A stretch of 64,000 bases of DNA from Stenotrophomonas ginsengisoli (GTDB taxonomy: Bacteria > Pseudomonadota > Gammaproteobacteria > Xanthomonadales > Xanthomonadaceae): the NCBI RefSeq assembly GCF_001431485.1, contig NZ_LDJM01000027.1, positions 1-64,000 of the forward strand, written 5' to 3'. Of the stretch, positions 8,570 through 17,899 are shown in pieces (the first letter of the stretch is position 1; each line of letters begins with the position of its first letter). A model generated the notes under the pieces. It saw only the letters and a list, made by a program, of their open reading frames with translations. It searched no databases and was not told the DNA's origin. A program made the position numbers and the translations under genes.

Positions 8570-10740
8570 GTGAGAACAAACCGCTTCTGATCGAACTGGG
8601 CGTGGAAGAGCTGCCGGTCAAGGCGCTGCCGGGCCTGTCCCAGGCGTTCTTTGACGGCATCGTCAACGGCCTGGAAAAGCGTGGTGTGGTGGTGGAGCGT
8701 GGCGCTGCCAAGCCGCTGTCCACCCCGCGCCGTCTGGCCGTGCTGCTGCCGGGCGTGGGCGCCCAGCAGCCGGAACAGCACTCCGAAGTGCTGGGCCCGT
8801 ATCTGAACATCGGTCTGGATGCCGACGGCAACCCGACCAAGGCACTGGCCGGATTTGCCGCCAAGGCCGGGGTCGAGTGGACTGCGCTGGAACGCACCAG
8901 CGACGCCAAGGGTGAGCGTTTCGTCGCCCGCTCGGTCAAGCCGGGCCAGGCCACTGCGGCCCTGATTCCGGAAATCCTGGCCGAAACCATCGCCGCCATG
9001 CCGATCCCCAAGCCGATGCGCTGGGGTGCCCATACCCACGCCTTCGCCCGTCCGGTGCATTGGCTGGTGGTGCTGCACGGCAAGGACATCGTGCCGGTGC
9101 AGCTGCTGGGCCTTTGCAGCGACCGCTTCAGCCGTGGCCACCGTTTCATGCACGACAAGCAGGTCTGGCTGAGCGAGGCCGGCGAGTACGTCGACGCCCT
9201 GGCCGGTGCCAAGGTGCTGGTGGATGTGGAGCTGCGCCGTGAGCGCATCGTCGCCCAGGTCACCGAAACGGCCACCGCCGCCGGTGGCGTGGCCCGCATC
9301 ACCGAGGACAACCTGGCCCAGGTGGTGCACCTGTGCGAATGGCCGGCCCCGGTGCTGTGCCGCTTCGAGAGCGAATTCCTGGCCGTGCCGCAGGAAGCGC
9401 TGATCGAGACCATGGAGATCAACCAGAAGTTCTTCCCGGTGCTCTCGGCCGAGGGCAAGCTGACCGAGAAGTTCATCGGCATCGCCAACATCGAGTCCAA
9501 GGACGTGGCCGAGGTGGCCAAGGGCTACGAGCGCGTGATCCGTCCGCGCTTTGCCGATGCCAAGTTCTTCTTCGACGAAGACCTCAAGCAGGGCCTGGAA
9601 GCGATGGGTGCCGGCCTGGCCACGGTGACCTACCAGGCCAAGCTGGGCAGCGTGGCCGACAAGGTGGCCCGCGTGGCCGCCCTGGCCCAGGCCATCGCCC
9701 CGCAGGTGGGCGTGGATGCGGCCAAGGCCGCGCGCGCCGCGCAGCTGGCCAAGAACGACCTGCAGTCCTACATGGTCGGCGAGTTCCCCGAGCTGCAGGG
9801 CATTGCCGGCCGCCATTACGCCGTGGCCGCAGGCGAGGATGCCGATGTCGCGCTGGCCATCGATCAGGCCTACCAGCCGCGTTTTGCCGCCGATGACATC
9901 GCCGCCTCGGCCCTGGGCAAGGTGCTGGCCATTGCCGAACGTGCCGACACCCTGGCCGGTGGCTTTGCCGCCGGCCTGAAGCCGACCGGCAACAAGGACC
10001 CGTTTGCCCTGCGCCGCAACGCCCTGGGCCTGGCCCGTACCCTGATCGAATCCGGGTATGACCTGGACCTGCGTAAGCTTTTGGAGCAGGCAATCAATGA
10101 GGCGAAGTTCGCAATCGTAAACAGTCAGGCCAATTCGCAGTTGAAGGCGGCGGCAGAGGCTAAGAAACAGGGCGTACAAGTAAAAGGTGGTGCTTTTGCA
10201 GCAGCTTCGTTCGATCCCAGCATCTTCGACGAGTTGTATGACTTCATCATCGACCGCCTGAAGGGCTACTACGCCGACAAGGGCGTGCCGGCCACCCACT
10301 TCAACGCGGTGGCCGAGCTCAAGCCGGCCTCGCTGTACGACTTTGACCGCCGCATCGAGGCGATCGGCATCTTTGCTGCCCTGCCCGAAGCCGAAGCCTT
10401 GGCTGCGGCCAACAAGCGCATCGGCAACATCCTGCGCAAGGCCGAGGACGGCGCCATTGCCGCAGGCATCGATGCGGCCCTGCTGCGCGAGCCGGCCGAA
10501 GCGGCGCTGGCCGAAGCCGTCACTGCGGCCGTGGCCGACACCGCCGGCGCGCTGGAAAGCAAGGACTACGTGGCCGTGCTGACCCGTCTGGCCGGCCTGC
10601 GTGCGCAGGTGGATGCGTTCTTCGACGGCGTCATGGTCAATGCCGAAGACCCGGCCCTGCGTGGCAACCGTCTGGCCCTGCTCAAGGCGCTGGGTGATCG
10701 TCTGGGCGCAGTGGCGGCGATCGAGCACCTGTCCAACTGA
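8566..10740 (+). CDS. glyS: Glycyl-tRNA synthetase beta subunit
   Basis: tRNA-binding subunit of the alpha2beta2 glycyl-tRNA synthetase, 724 residues. Family landmarks include [15 protein letters not shown] at the start, [14 protein letters not shown] in the core and [15 protein letters not shown] near the C-terminus. It is longer than the roughly 690 residues usual in Proteobacteria. The excess sits around residues 512-545 (DNA about 10099-10205), a Lys/Gln/Ala-rich stretch with AT-richer codons (GTA, CAA, AAA, GCA) than the rest of the gene. The frame is intact through it, and the essential role of the enzyme implies the protein is functional. The start overlaps the preceding small gene by 4 nt (ATGA). 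Confidence 0.97.
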   Translation: MSENKPLLIELGVEELPVKALPGLSQAFFDGIVNGLEKRGVVVERGAAKPLSTPRRLAVLLPGVGAQQPEQHSEVLGPYLNIGLDADGNPTKALAGFAAKAGVEWTALERTSDAKGERFVARSVKPGQATAALIPEILAETIAAMPIPKPMRWGAHTHAFARPVHWLVVLHGKDIVPVQLLGLCSDRFSRGHRFMHDKQVWLSEAGEYVDALAGAKVLVDVELRRERIVAQVTETATAAGGVARITEDNLAQVVHLCEWPAPVLCRFESEFLAVPQEALIETMEINQKFFPVLSAEGKLTEKFIGIANIESKDVAEVAKGYERVIRPRFADAKFFFDEDLKQGLEAMGAGLATVTYQAKLGSVADKVARVAALAQAIAPQVGVDAAKAARAAQLAKNDLQSYMVGEFPELQGIAGRHYAVAAGEDADVALAIDQAYQPRFAADDIAASALGKVLAIAERADTLAGGFAAGLKPTGNKDPFALRRNALGLARTLIESGYDLDLRKLLEQAINEAKFAIVNSQANSQLKAAAEAKKQGVQVKGGAFAAASFDPSIFDELYDFIIDRLKGYYADKGVPATHFNAVAELKPASLYDFDRRIEAIGIFAALPEAEALAAANKRIGNILRKAEDGAIAAGIDAALLREPAEAALAEAVTAAVADTAGALESKDYVAVLTRLAGLRAQVDAFFDGVMVNAEDPALRGNRLALLKALGDRLGAVAAIEHLSN

Positions 10741-10761
10741 GCCGATCGCTCCTTCGTGCAG

Positions 10762-10791
10762 CAACACGGCCCGCGCAAGCGGGCCGTGTTG
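10762..10791 (+). terminator. Strong hairpin after glyS
   Basis: A perfect 13-bp stem (CAACACGGCCCGC and its complement) with loop GCAA begins 22 nt after the glyS stop. There is no T tract, so this may be an RNA-stabilising or weakly terminating hairpin rather than a classical terminator. Confidence 0.6.
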
Positions 10792-10891
10792 TATCCGGCG
10801 CTGGCTGATGTTTTTGTGACACGCCCTTCACCTTGCATATCGGCACCGGCGTGCATTTTGTATGCCCCTGTGCCCCGGTTATGCTGGCCCG

Positions 10892-12682
10892 ATGCAGCCC
10901 AGTCGATTCGTTTTCCTCGCCGCCCTTGTCCTTGCCAGCCTGTCCGTTCCGGCCTGGGCGCGTGGCACGATCGAGAAAGTCAGCATCCAGGGCCTGGACA
11001 AGGGCGATGACGCGGAAATCATCGAGAACATCGAGGTCTCCCTGTCGCTGTACCAGGTGCTGGGCAAGGTGCAGGGCGAATCGCGTCTGGAATACCTGCT
11101 CAACCAGGCCGAGCGCCAGACCCGTCAGGCACTGGAACCGTTCGGTTACTACAACCCGGTGATCCGGGTGGACCCGCAGCGCACCGATGACAGCATCGTG
11201 GTGCAGATCCACGTGGACAAGGGCGAGCCGGTGCGGGTGCGGCGCGAGAACATCAGCATCGTTGGCCCCGGCGAGGACGACCAGTACCTGCAGCGTGACC
11301 TGGCCGCCTTCTCGCCGCGTCGTGGCCAGGCTTTCGACCACACCACCTACGAAGCCAGCAAGGTCACCATTACCCGGCGCTTGAACGAGCGCGGCTATTT
11401 CGATGCTGATTTCACCCAGCGCCAGGTTTCGGTGACCCGCGCCGAGAATGCGGCCGACATCGACCTGGGCTGGGATTCCGGCCTGCGCTACAACATCGGT
11501 GAAGTGCGCTTCCACCAGGATTACTTCCGCGATGACCTGTTCCAGCCGCTGGTGTACTGGGAGCAGGGCAGCTACTGGCACGAAGGCAAGCTGGACCGCC
11601 TGCGCGAGTCGCTGACCAAGCTGGATTACTTCAGCGTCATCGACATCCAGCCGCGTCCGGAAGAGGCCTGGGACCACCCCAACGATGAAGTGCCGGTGGA
11701 TGTGACCCTGACCCTGGCCAAGCGCAACATCTACACCGCCGGTGTCAGCTACGGCACCGAAAGTGGCGCCGGTGTGCGCGGCGGGGTGGAGCGGCGTTAC
11801 GTCAACCGCCGCGGGCACAAGCTCAACACCCAGCTGGACTACGCGCAGAAGCGCAAGAGCTTCCTCACCAGCTACAAGGTGCCGGCCTTCCGCTGGCTCG
11901 ATGGCTGGTATGCACTGAGCGCGTCGGTGTATGACGAGCAGACCGACTACATCGACCTGCGCAACTACAAGCTGATTGCCAGCCGCAGTGGCGAGGTCTC
12001 GGAAAACCTCACCGTGGTGGCCTCGCTCAACGTGCTGGACGAGCGTTGGCGCTACAGCTCCGGTGACAGCTACGAAGGCTTGCAGTACCAGAACAGCACC
12101 CTGTTCTATCCGCAGATCACCGCCGACTACGTCAATGTCGATGACCGCATGTTCCCGCGCCGTGGCTACGGTGGTTCGGCCACCGTTCGTGGTGGCATTG
12201 GCGGTGTCGGTGCCGATGCCAGTTTCCTGCAGGCCCACGCGGTGGCCCGTGCCTATCTGCCGATCGGCCAGAACAACCGCCTGATCGGCCGGGTCGAGGG
12301 TGGCACCACCTGGACCAGCGATGTGCTGGCCATCCCGCCGAGCCTGCGTTATTTCGCCGGCGGTGACCGTTCGGTGCGTGGCTATGCCTTCCGCGAAATC
12401 GGCCCGCGCACCCCGGCACCGGACCGCTTTGCCCTGGGTGCCAAGCATGTGGTGGTGGCCAGCGCCGAATACGAGCACTACTTCGGCACCGGCCCTTGGG
12501 GCGTGGCCGCCTTTGTCGATACCGGCAGTGCGTTTGACGACAGCATCGCCCTGAAGACCGGTGTCGGCTTGGGCGTGCGCTGGAAATCCCCGGTCGGCCC
12601 GGTGCGGGTGGATATCGCGCGTGGCCTGAATGACCCGGATTCCTCCTTCCAGCTGTACCTGAACATCGGAGCGGACCTGTGA
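10892..12682 (+). CDS. tamA: Autotransporter assembly factor TamA
   Basis: Outer-membrane Omp85-superfamily protein that works with TamB in outer-membrane biogenesis, 596 residues (E. coli TamA about 577). A signal peptide (residues 1-22, ending PAWAR) precedes POTRA domains to about residue 260 and a beta-barrel that carries the Omp85 motif as GGDRSVRGYAF. The C-terminal strands end with YLNIGADL. ATG 10892 starts the signal peptide; the in-frame ATG ten codons earlier would add a non-secretory leader. The stop overlaps the tamB GTG (GTGA), so the pair is translationally coupled. Confidence 0.93.
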   Translation: MQPSRFVFLAALVLASLSVPAWARGTIEKVSIQGLDKGDDAEIIENIEVSLSLYQVLGKVQGESRLEYLLNQAERQTRQALEPFGYYNPVIRVDPQRTDDSIVVQIHVDKGEPVRVRRENISIVGPGEDDQYLQRDLAAFSPRRGQAFDHTTYEASKVTITRRLNERGYFDADFTQRQVSVTRAENAADIDLGWDSGLRYNIGEVRFHQDYFRDDLFQPLVYWEQGSYWHEGKLDRLRESLTKLDYFSVIDIQPRPEEAWDHPNDEVPVDVTLTLAKRNIYTAGVSYGTESGAGVRGGVERRYVNRRGHKLNTQLDYAQKRKSFLTSYKVPAFRWLDGWYALSASVYDEQTDYIDLRNYKLIASRSGEVSENLTVVASLNVLDERWRYSSGDSYEGLQYQNSTLFYPQITADYVNVDDRMFPRRGYGGSATVRGGIGGVGADASFLQAHAVARAYLPIGQNNRLIGRVEGGTTWTSDVLAIPPSLRYFAGGDRSVRGYAFREIGPRTPAPDRFALGAKHVVVASAEYEHYFGTGPWGVAAFVDTGSAFDDSIALKTGVGLGVRWKSPVGPVRVDIARGLNDPDSSFQLYLNIGADL

Positions 12683-15600
12683 GTGAGGCCAAGCCGGTCA
12701 AGGACATGAGCCCGGAAGAGCGCAGCGAGCGCCTGGCCGAACTCAAGGCCCGCCGCCGCGCCCGCCTGCGCAAGGCCGCCATCGGCACCGGCATCGGCGT
12801 GGTGGCACTGTTGCTGGTGGTGCTGATCGCCGCCTACTGGCTGCTGCAGACCGTGGCCGGGCGCGAAGTGCTGATGGCCCAGGTGCAGGCACGTCTTCCC
12901 GCCGAAGCCAGCCTGACCTGGTCCAGGCTGGAAGGCCCGCTGGCCGGGCCGCTGATCCTGCATGACCTGGATTTCATGTACGACGGCCTGCGCTTCAGCG
13001 CCGGCCAGGCCTATCTGGACCCGGACATCCGCCCGCTGCTGGGGCGCAAGCTGCGCCTGGATGCGCTGCAGCTGCGCGATGCCCATCTGGAACTGGGCCC
13101 GCCCAGCGACGAACCCTTTGAACTGCCGCGCTGGCCCGATGTGCTGCCCGCGCTGGAAGTGCCCCTGTCGCTGCAGGCCGACACCATCGCCGTGGACAAC
13201 CTGCGGGTGACCCAGCTCGGCGAGCCGATGGTCACCGTGCACAAGCTGCGCGGCGGCCTGACCCTGGCCGACGGCGAGCTGCGCGCCACCGCGCTGAAGG
13301 CCAACACCGACATGGGCGACCTGTTGCTGGAAGGCCACTACAACCCGCGCAAGGATTACGACACCGACCTGGTGGCGCGCGCCCTGGTGCCGATGCCTGA
13401 CGGCGGGCAGGCGCGCCTGGGCCTGGCCATGCGCGGCGACCTGGACCGGATGGAAGTGGCTCTGGCCGGGCATGCGCCGCAGCCGGTGCACGCGATGCTG
13501 ATCCTGGAAGGGCGTGACCAGCCGACCTGGCGTGCCTTTGCCCGGGGCGAGAAGCTGGAACTGGGGCACTGGTTGCCCGGCGCGGCGGAAACTGCGCCGT
13601 TGTCGCTGCAACTCAGTGCCCGCGGCGAGGGTGGCAAGGCCCGCCTGCAGGGGCGGGTGCAGCAGGGCGAGCAGGACATCGTGCTGGCCCCGTCCAACAT
13701 CGCCATCGAAAACCAGGTGCTGAGCGTGGCCCCGCTGGTGGTGCAGGCCTTTGGCGGCACCATCGGTGCGCGTGGTACCGCCGATTTCAGTGACAGCAGC
13801 AACCCGGCGTTCCGCCTGTCGCTGTCACTGCAGGGCCTGAACTGGACCCCGGCAGCGGAAGGTGACGCTGCGCCGGTGCCGGTGTTCCTGCGCCAGGCCC
13901 TGCTCGGTGTGGCCGGTACCGCCAATGCCTGGGCGGTGTATGGCACCGCCGACATTGCCCGCGAACAGCAGCAGGCGGCGTTGAAGATCGACGCCCGTGG
14001 CAGCCAGCGCGGCGCCTTCATCCAGGAACTGGTGGCCACCACCCCGGGTGGCAAGGCCACTGTCGAGGGCAAGGTCGGCTGGGAGCCGGTGCTGGCCTGG
14101 GAGGCCAAGGCCGACCTGGACGGGTTTGACCCGGGCTATTTCCTGCCCGGCTGGGACGGCAAGGTCTCCGGCCAGGTGGTATCCGATGGTTCGCGCCAGC
14201 CGGCCACGCTGCCGGCTGATCCGTCCGCCCCGCCACAGCCGGGCATCCTGCAGGCCAACGTGGACATCCCGCGCCTGCATGGGCAGCTGCGTGGCCGTGC
14301 GCTGCAGGCCAAGGCCGCGTTGCAGCTGGAGGGCGAACAGGCCCAGGGTGATATCGACCTGTCGCTGGGCAACAGCCATGTCCAGGCCAAGGGCAAGGTC
14401 GGCAGCCAGATCGATGTGCAGGCGCAGTTGCAGCCGCTGCAGCTGGATGACCTGTTGCCGGGCAGCAGTGGCAGCCTGGCCGGCTCGCTGGAGCTGCGCG
14501 GGCGTACCGACAGCCCGGACATCCGCGCCGACCTGCGCGGTAGTGGCCTGCGCTGGGGCGATTACCAGGCCCAGAGCCTGAGCCTGGTGGGCGAGCTGCC
14601 GTGGCGCACTGGCCAGGGCCAGATTGCCCTGCGCGCGACTGCCTTGCAGGCCGGGATGGCGCTGGACAGTGTGCAGCTCGATGCCAGCGGCAACCTGCAG
14701 CAGCTGGCCCTGAGCGGCAACGCCAACAACGAACTGGGCAAGGTGGCCCTGCAAGGCAACCTGGGCCAGACCGCCACTGGCTGGGACGGCAGCCTGCAGG
14801 CCTTGCAGATCGACCCGGCCAAGGGCGCGGCCTGGGCGTTGCGTGCGCCGGCCAGCTTCCGCCTGGATGGCAGCCGCCTGCGTCTGGCCGATGCCTGCCT
14901 GGGTGCGGCCACCGGTGGTGCGCTGTGCGTTGCCGCCGACTGGCCGGGCAACGGCCTGAGCGTGCGTGGCGATGCGCTGCCGCTGTCGCTGGTGCAGCCG
15001 TGGTTGCCGCTCAACGAGGGCCGGCGTACCCATCTGCGTGGTGAGCTGACCATCGATGGCCAGCTGCGCCCGCAGGGCAATGCCTTTGTTGGCCAGTTCA
15101 AGATCATCTCCCCCGAAGGCGGCGTGCGTCTGGGCGACAACTCGCGTGGCGAGGTGGTGCGCTATGACAACTTCAACTCCACCATCGACCTGACCCCGCA
15201 GGCGATCAATGCCTATGTGGGTATCGGCTTTGTCGGCGACGGCTTTGTCGATGCGCGGGTGGCCACCGGCTGGTCGGACAGCTCGCCGCTGGTGGGCGAC
15301 ATCTACCTCAACATGTCGCGCCTGTATTGGCTGGAGCTGTTCTCCGCCGACCTGGTGCGCCCGACCGGCCTGCTCGAAGGCCATGTCAGCCTGCGCGGCG
15401 AGCGTGGCCAGCCGCAGATCGGCGGGCAGGCCAAGCTGAGCAACTTTGCCGGTGAGTTCCCGGCCCTGGGCCTGAACCTGAGCGAGGGCAGTGGCGAGCT
15501 GGTGGCCCAGCCCGATGGCAGTGCGCGCATCCAGGCCAACGTGAAGACAGGTGGCGAAGGCGCGCTGCGGGTGGATGGCGGGCTGTCCCTGTTCGGCCAG

Positions 15601-16542
15601 GAGCAGCCGCTGCAGCTCAACATCACCGGTGAGCAGGTGCTGGTGGCCAACACGCCGGAACTGCGCATCATCGCCAACCCCAACCTGCAGTTCACCCTGG
15701 ATGCCGAGGCGATGAAGCTCACCGGCAGCGTGCAGGTGCCCGAGGCGAGCATCGACCTGGAGCGCCTGGACCGCGGTACCTCCACCTCCGACGATGTGGT
15801 GGTGCTGGACCCGGTTGACCCGGAAACCGCAGCCTCCTCGCCGCTGGACATGAACCTTGCCATCGCCCTGGGCGACCAGGTCAAGATGAGCGGCTTCGGC
15901 CTCAAGGGCACCCTGGCCGGTGAGCTGCAGGTGATCTCGCGCCCGGGCCGGGAAATGACCGCCAACGGCCAGCTGGAAGTGGGCGGGCGCTACAAGGCCT
16001 ATGGCCAGGACCTGACCATCACCGATGGCCGCCTGCTGTGGAACCACGGCGTGGTCTCCGACCCGCGTATTTCGATCCGGGCCCGGCGTGAGATCGGTGA
16101 TGTCACGGCCGGCATCTACGTCACCGGGCGGGCGATGCAGCCCAAGGTGGATATCTGGTCGGAGCCGTCGATGTCCCAATCCGAGGCGCTGTCCTATCTG
16201 GTGCTGGGGCGCAGCCTGTCGATGGCCTCGTCTGACCAGATGGACCAGGTCAGTGCGGCGTCGGCGGCGTTGTCGGCCGGCAGCGGCCTGCTGGCCAGCC
16301 AGATCGGTGCGCGCCTCGGCTTCGATGACGCCGGTGTCAGCCAGTCACGCGCGCTGGGTGGCGCGGTGCTGGGGGTGGGCAAATACATCACGCCCAAACT
16401 CTATGTGGGCTACGGCGTATCGATGATCGGCTCCGGCTCGGTGCTGACCCTGAAGTACCTGCTGCGCAAGGGCTTTGACATCGAAGTCGAATCGAGCACG
16501 GTGGAAAACCGCGGCTCGGTCAACTGGCGTACGGAGAAGTAA
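12679..16542 (+). CDS. tamB: Translocation and assembly module protein TamB
   Basis: Giant inner-membrane-anchored periplasmic protein of the AsmA/TamB repeat superfamily, 1287 residues. It is thought to span the periplasm as a hydrophobic groove and to move lipids towards, or help proteins at, the outer membrane. A basic cytoplasmic N-terminus precedes a single membrane anchor (about residues 33-57). Long beta-repeat sequence follows, and the C-terminal TamB (DUF490) domain contains GGRYKAYGQDLTITDGRLLW and ends with a beta-signal-like tail. Translation starts at GTG 12679 within the tamA stop. The downstream flank is a REP array. Confidence 0.93.
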   Translation: MSEAKPVKDMSPEERSERLAELKARRRARLRKAAIGTGIGVVALLLVVLIAAYWLLQTVAGREVLMAQVQARLPAEASLTWSRLEGPLAGPLILHDLDFMYDGLRFSAGQAYLDPDIRPLLGRKLRLDALQLRDAHLELGPPSDEPFELPRWPDVLPALEVPLSLQADTIAVDNLRVTQLGEPMVTVHKLRGGLTLADGELRATALKANTDMGDLLLEGHYNPRKDYDTDLVARALVPMPDGGQARLGLAMRGDLDRMEVALAGHAPQPVHAMLILEGRDQPTWRAFARGEKLELGHWLPGAAETAPLSLQLSARGEGGKARLQGRVQQGEQDIVLAPSNIAIENQVLSVAPLVVQAFGGTIGARGTADFSDSSNPAFRLSLSLQGLNWTPAAEGDAAPVPVFLRQALLGVAGTANAWAVYGTADIAREQQQAALKIDARGSQRGAFIQELVATTPGGKATVEGKVGWEPVLAWEAKADLDGFDPGYFLPGWDGKVSGQVVSDGSRQPATLPADPSAPPQPGILQANVDIPRLHGQLRGRALQAKAALQLEGEQAQGDIDLSLGNSHVQAKGKVGSQIDVQAQLQPLQLDDLLPGSSGSLAGSLELRGRTDSPDIRADLRGSGLRWGDYQAQSLSLVGELPWRTGQGQIALRATALQAGMALDSVQLDASGNLQQLALSGNANNELGKVALQGNLGQTATGWDGSLQALQIDPAKGAAWALRAPASFRLDGSRLRLADACLGAATGGALCVAADWPGNGLSVRGDALPLSLVQPWLPLNEGRRTHLRGELTIDGQLRPQGNAFVGQFKIISPEGGVRLGDNSRGEVVRYDNFNSTIDLTPQAINAYVGIGFVGDGFVDARVATGWSDSSPLVGDIYLNMSRLYWLELFSADLVRPTGLLEGHVSLRGERGQPQIGGQAKLSNFAGEFPALGLNLSEGSGELVAQPDGSARIQANVKTGGEGALRVDGGLSLFGQEQPLQLNITGEQVLVANTPELRIIANPNLQFTLDAEAMKLTGSVQVPEASIDLERLDRGTSTSDDVVVLDPVDPETAASSPLDMNLAIALGDQVKMSGFGLKGTLAGELQVISRPGREMTANGQLEVGGRYKAYGQDLTITDGRLLWNHGVVSDPRISIRARREIGDVTAGIYVTGRAMQPKVDIWSEPSMSQSEALSYLVLGRSLSMASSDQMDQVSAASAALSAGSGLLASQIGARLGFDDAGVSQSRALGGAVLGVGKYITPKLYVGYGVSMIGSGSVLTLKYLLRKGFDIEVESSTVENRGSVNWRTEK

Positions 16543-16582
16543 CCCTGCCACGTGCTGCGCCGAGTGGTGTGGCACAGGTTTG

Positions 16583-17055
16583 TTGCAGGAACGTGCCCGG
16601 TGCGAGGCTTCTGCGCTGTGGCCAGCTGCAGGGGTGTGCTGTGGGGTGGCTTGTCGCGGCTGGAGCCGCTCCAACAGGAGCTGGGGCAGCGCTGCTGTGG
16701 GTTTTCGAGGCCAGCAGCCTGATTGCCTTTGTAGGAGCGCCGCCCGGCGCGATGCTTCTGCGTTGTGGCCCGCTGCAGGGGTGTGCTGTGGGGTGGCTTG
16801 TCGCGGCTGGAGCCGCTCCAACAGGGGCTGGGGCAGCGCTGCTGTGGGTTTTCGAGGCCAGCGAGCCTGATTGCCTTTGTAGGAGCGCCGCCCGGCGCGA
16901 TGCTTCTGCGTTGTGGCCCGCTGCAGGGGTGTGCTGTGGGGTGGCTTGTCGCGGCTGGAGCCGCTCCTGCAGGGGCTGGGGCAGCGCTGCTGTGGGCTTC
17001 GAGGCCATGATGCCTGATTGCCTTTGTAGGAGCGCCGCCCGGCGCGATGCTTTTC
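16583..17055. repeat. Tandem array of paired REP palindromes (about 148-bp unit)
   Basis: Three full units start near 16583, 16731 and 16879, and a partial one starts at 17026, at 147-148 nt spacing and with very high mutual identity. Each unit contains a GTAG-headed palindrome (GTAGGAGCGCCGCCCGGCGC at 16731, 16879 and 17026; degenerate at 16583). About 70 nt later comes a second palindrome in opposite orientation, GTCGCGGCTGGAGCCGCTCC, at 16653, 16800 and 16948. The form matches GTAG-headed REP elements known from Stenotrophomonas, arranged as inverted pairs. The array fills the 576-nt gap between tamB and the nitroreductase gene; no gene is present in it. Confidence 0.85.
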
Positions 17056-17066
17056 GCCAGACAAAC

Positions 17067-17094
17067 AAAAAGCCCCGCCATTGGCGGGGCTTTT
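17067..17094. terminator. Bidirectional terminator next to the nitroreductase gene
   Basis: The stem GCCCCGCC/GGCGGGGC is flanked by an A run on the left and TTTT on the right. It lies 25 nt beyond the stop of the minus-strand nitroreductase gene and also faces the REP array and tamB. Confidence 0.85.
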
Positions 17095-17118
17095 GCATCA
17101 CGCATCAGCGGCGCTGGA

Positions 17119-17718
17119 TCAGCCGGCAACGATGAAGCGGGTGGCGTCGTCGATGAAGGTCTTCTCGCCAAAGCCGGCTTCGTTGGAGCCGAACGGCATC
17201 TGTGCGCGCAGCTTCCAGCTGGCCGGCACGCCCCACTTGGCGGCCACGGCGGCGTCGGGCAGCGGGTTGTAGTGCTGCAGGCTGGCGCCGATGTTGGCCT
17301 GGCTCAGGGCCACCCACACCGCGTACTGGGCAATGCCCGAGGCCTGTTCGGACCACACCGGGAAGTTGTCGGCATACAGCGGGAAGTTCTGCTGCAGGCC
17401 ACTGACCACGTCCTGGTCCTCGTAGAACAGCACGGTGCCGGTACCGGCGGCGAAGCTGTTGATCTTGCCTTCGGTGGCGGCAAAGGCCTCGGCCGGCACG
17501 ATCTTGCGCAGCTCTTCCTTGACGATGTCCCAGAAGGCGATGCTCTGCTCGCCGTGCAGGATCACGGCACGCGAGGACTGCGAGTTGAACGAGGACGGGG
17601 CCTGGCGGATGGCCTCCTGGACCAGGGCGGTCACTTCGTCCTTGCTCTGGGAGACATTGCGGCCCAGCGCGTACTGCGTGCGGCGCTTGGTGATCGCATC
17701 AAGGTAGGCGTTGCTCAT
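17119..17718 (-). CDS. Nitroreductase-family (Frm2/HBN1-like) flavoprotein
   Basis: Predicted FMN-dependent NAD(P)H oxidoreductase of 199 residues. It contains KRRTQYAL at the start, the FMN-binding segment APSSFNSQSSRAVIL and ASGIAQYAVWVALSQANIGAS, all typical of the nitroreductase subgroup related to yeast Frm2/Hbn1. Members reduce nitroaromatics or quinones in vitro, and a link to fatty-acid or redox stress is known in yeast; the bacterial substrate is unknown. ATG 17718 gives the family N-terminus, whereas the longer open frame adds a hydrophobic, unrelated leader. A 9-bp inverted repeat at 17778-17820 lies in its promoter region. Confidence 0.88.
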   Translation of the reverse strand: MSNAYLDAITKRRTQYALGRNVSQSKDEVTALVQEAIRQAPSSFNSQSSRAVILHGEQSIAFWDIVKEELRKIVPAEAFAATEGKINSFAAGTGTVLFYEDQDVVSGLQQNFPLYADNFPVWSEQASGIAQYAVWVALSQANIGASLQHYNPLPDAAVAAKWGVPASWKLRAQMPFGSNEAGFGEKTFIDDATRFIVAG

Positions 17719-17777
17719 GGGATGCCTCTGGGCGGAATCGGGAAAGGAGGAGCGCAGGTTACGCAGCCGATGCCACC

Positions 17778-17820
17778 TTGGAAACATCAAAAATAGAACA
17801 ATTCGTTGGTGTGTTTCCAA
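17778..17820 (-). promoter_or_regulatory. Inverted-repeat candidate operator upstream of the nitroreductase gene
   Basis: TTGGAAACA at 17778-17786 and its exact complement TGTTTCCAA at 17812-17820 are separated by 25 nt. They lie 60-102 nt upstream of the start codon in an unusually AT-rich segment. The spacer contains promoter-like sequence on the minus strand (TTGTTC, TATTTT). The arrangement suits a dimeric regulator binding twice around a promoter. No regulator gene is adjacent. Confidence 0.5.
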
Positions 17821-17847
17821 TTATCGATATTTTTGTGAGCGAAATTT

Positions 17848-17890
17848 CACACAAGCCCCGCCCGATGCGGGATCGGGCGGGGCCTGTGTG
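17848..17890 (-). terminator. Long hairpin after the amidase gene
   Basis: A 19-bp stem with one mismatch (starting CACACAAGCCCCGCCCGAT) and a small loop ends about 10 nt downstream of the amidase stop on the minus strand. The T-rich AAATTTC side is moderate. It probably ends the amidase transcript before the nitroreductase promoter region. Confidence 0.7.
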
Positions 17891-17899
17891 CGGCCTGGA

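Noticed and set aside
8392-10767. A 791-codon minus-strand frame opposite glyS
   Set aside because: The glyS frame is unequivocal; the opposite frame has no family motif and is His/Gly/Leu-rich, a typical antisense shadow.
13825-16179. A 784-codon minus-strand frame opposite tamB
   Set aside because: The sequence is shadow-like, with no domains, and is fully explained by the codon bias of tamB.
16583-17055. Repeats considered as a CRISPR array
   Set aside because: The repeat unit is about 148 nt with almost no unique spacer, and no cas genes are near. The palindromes identify it as a REP array.
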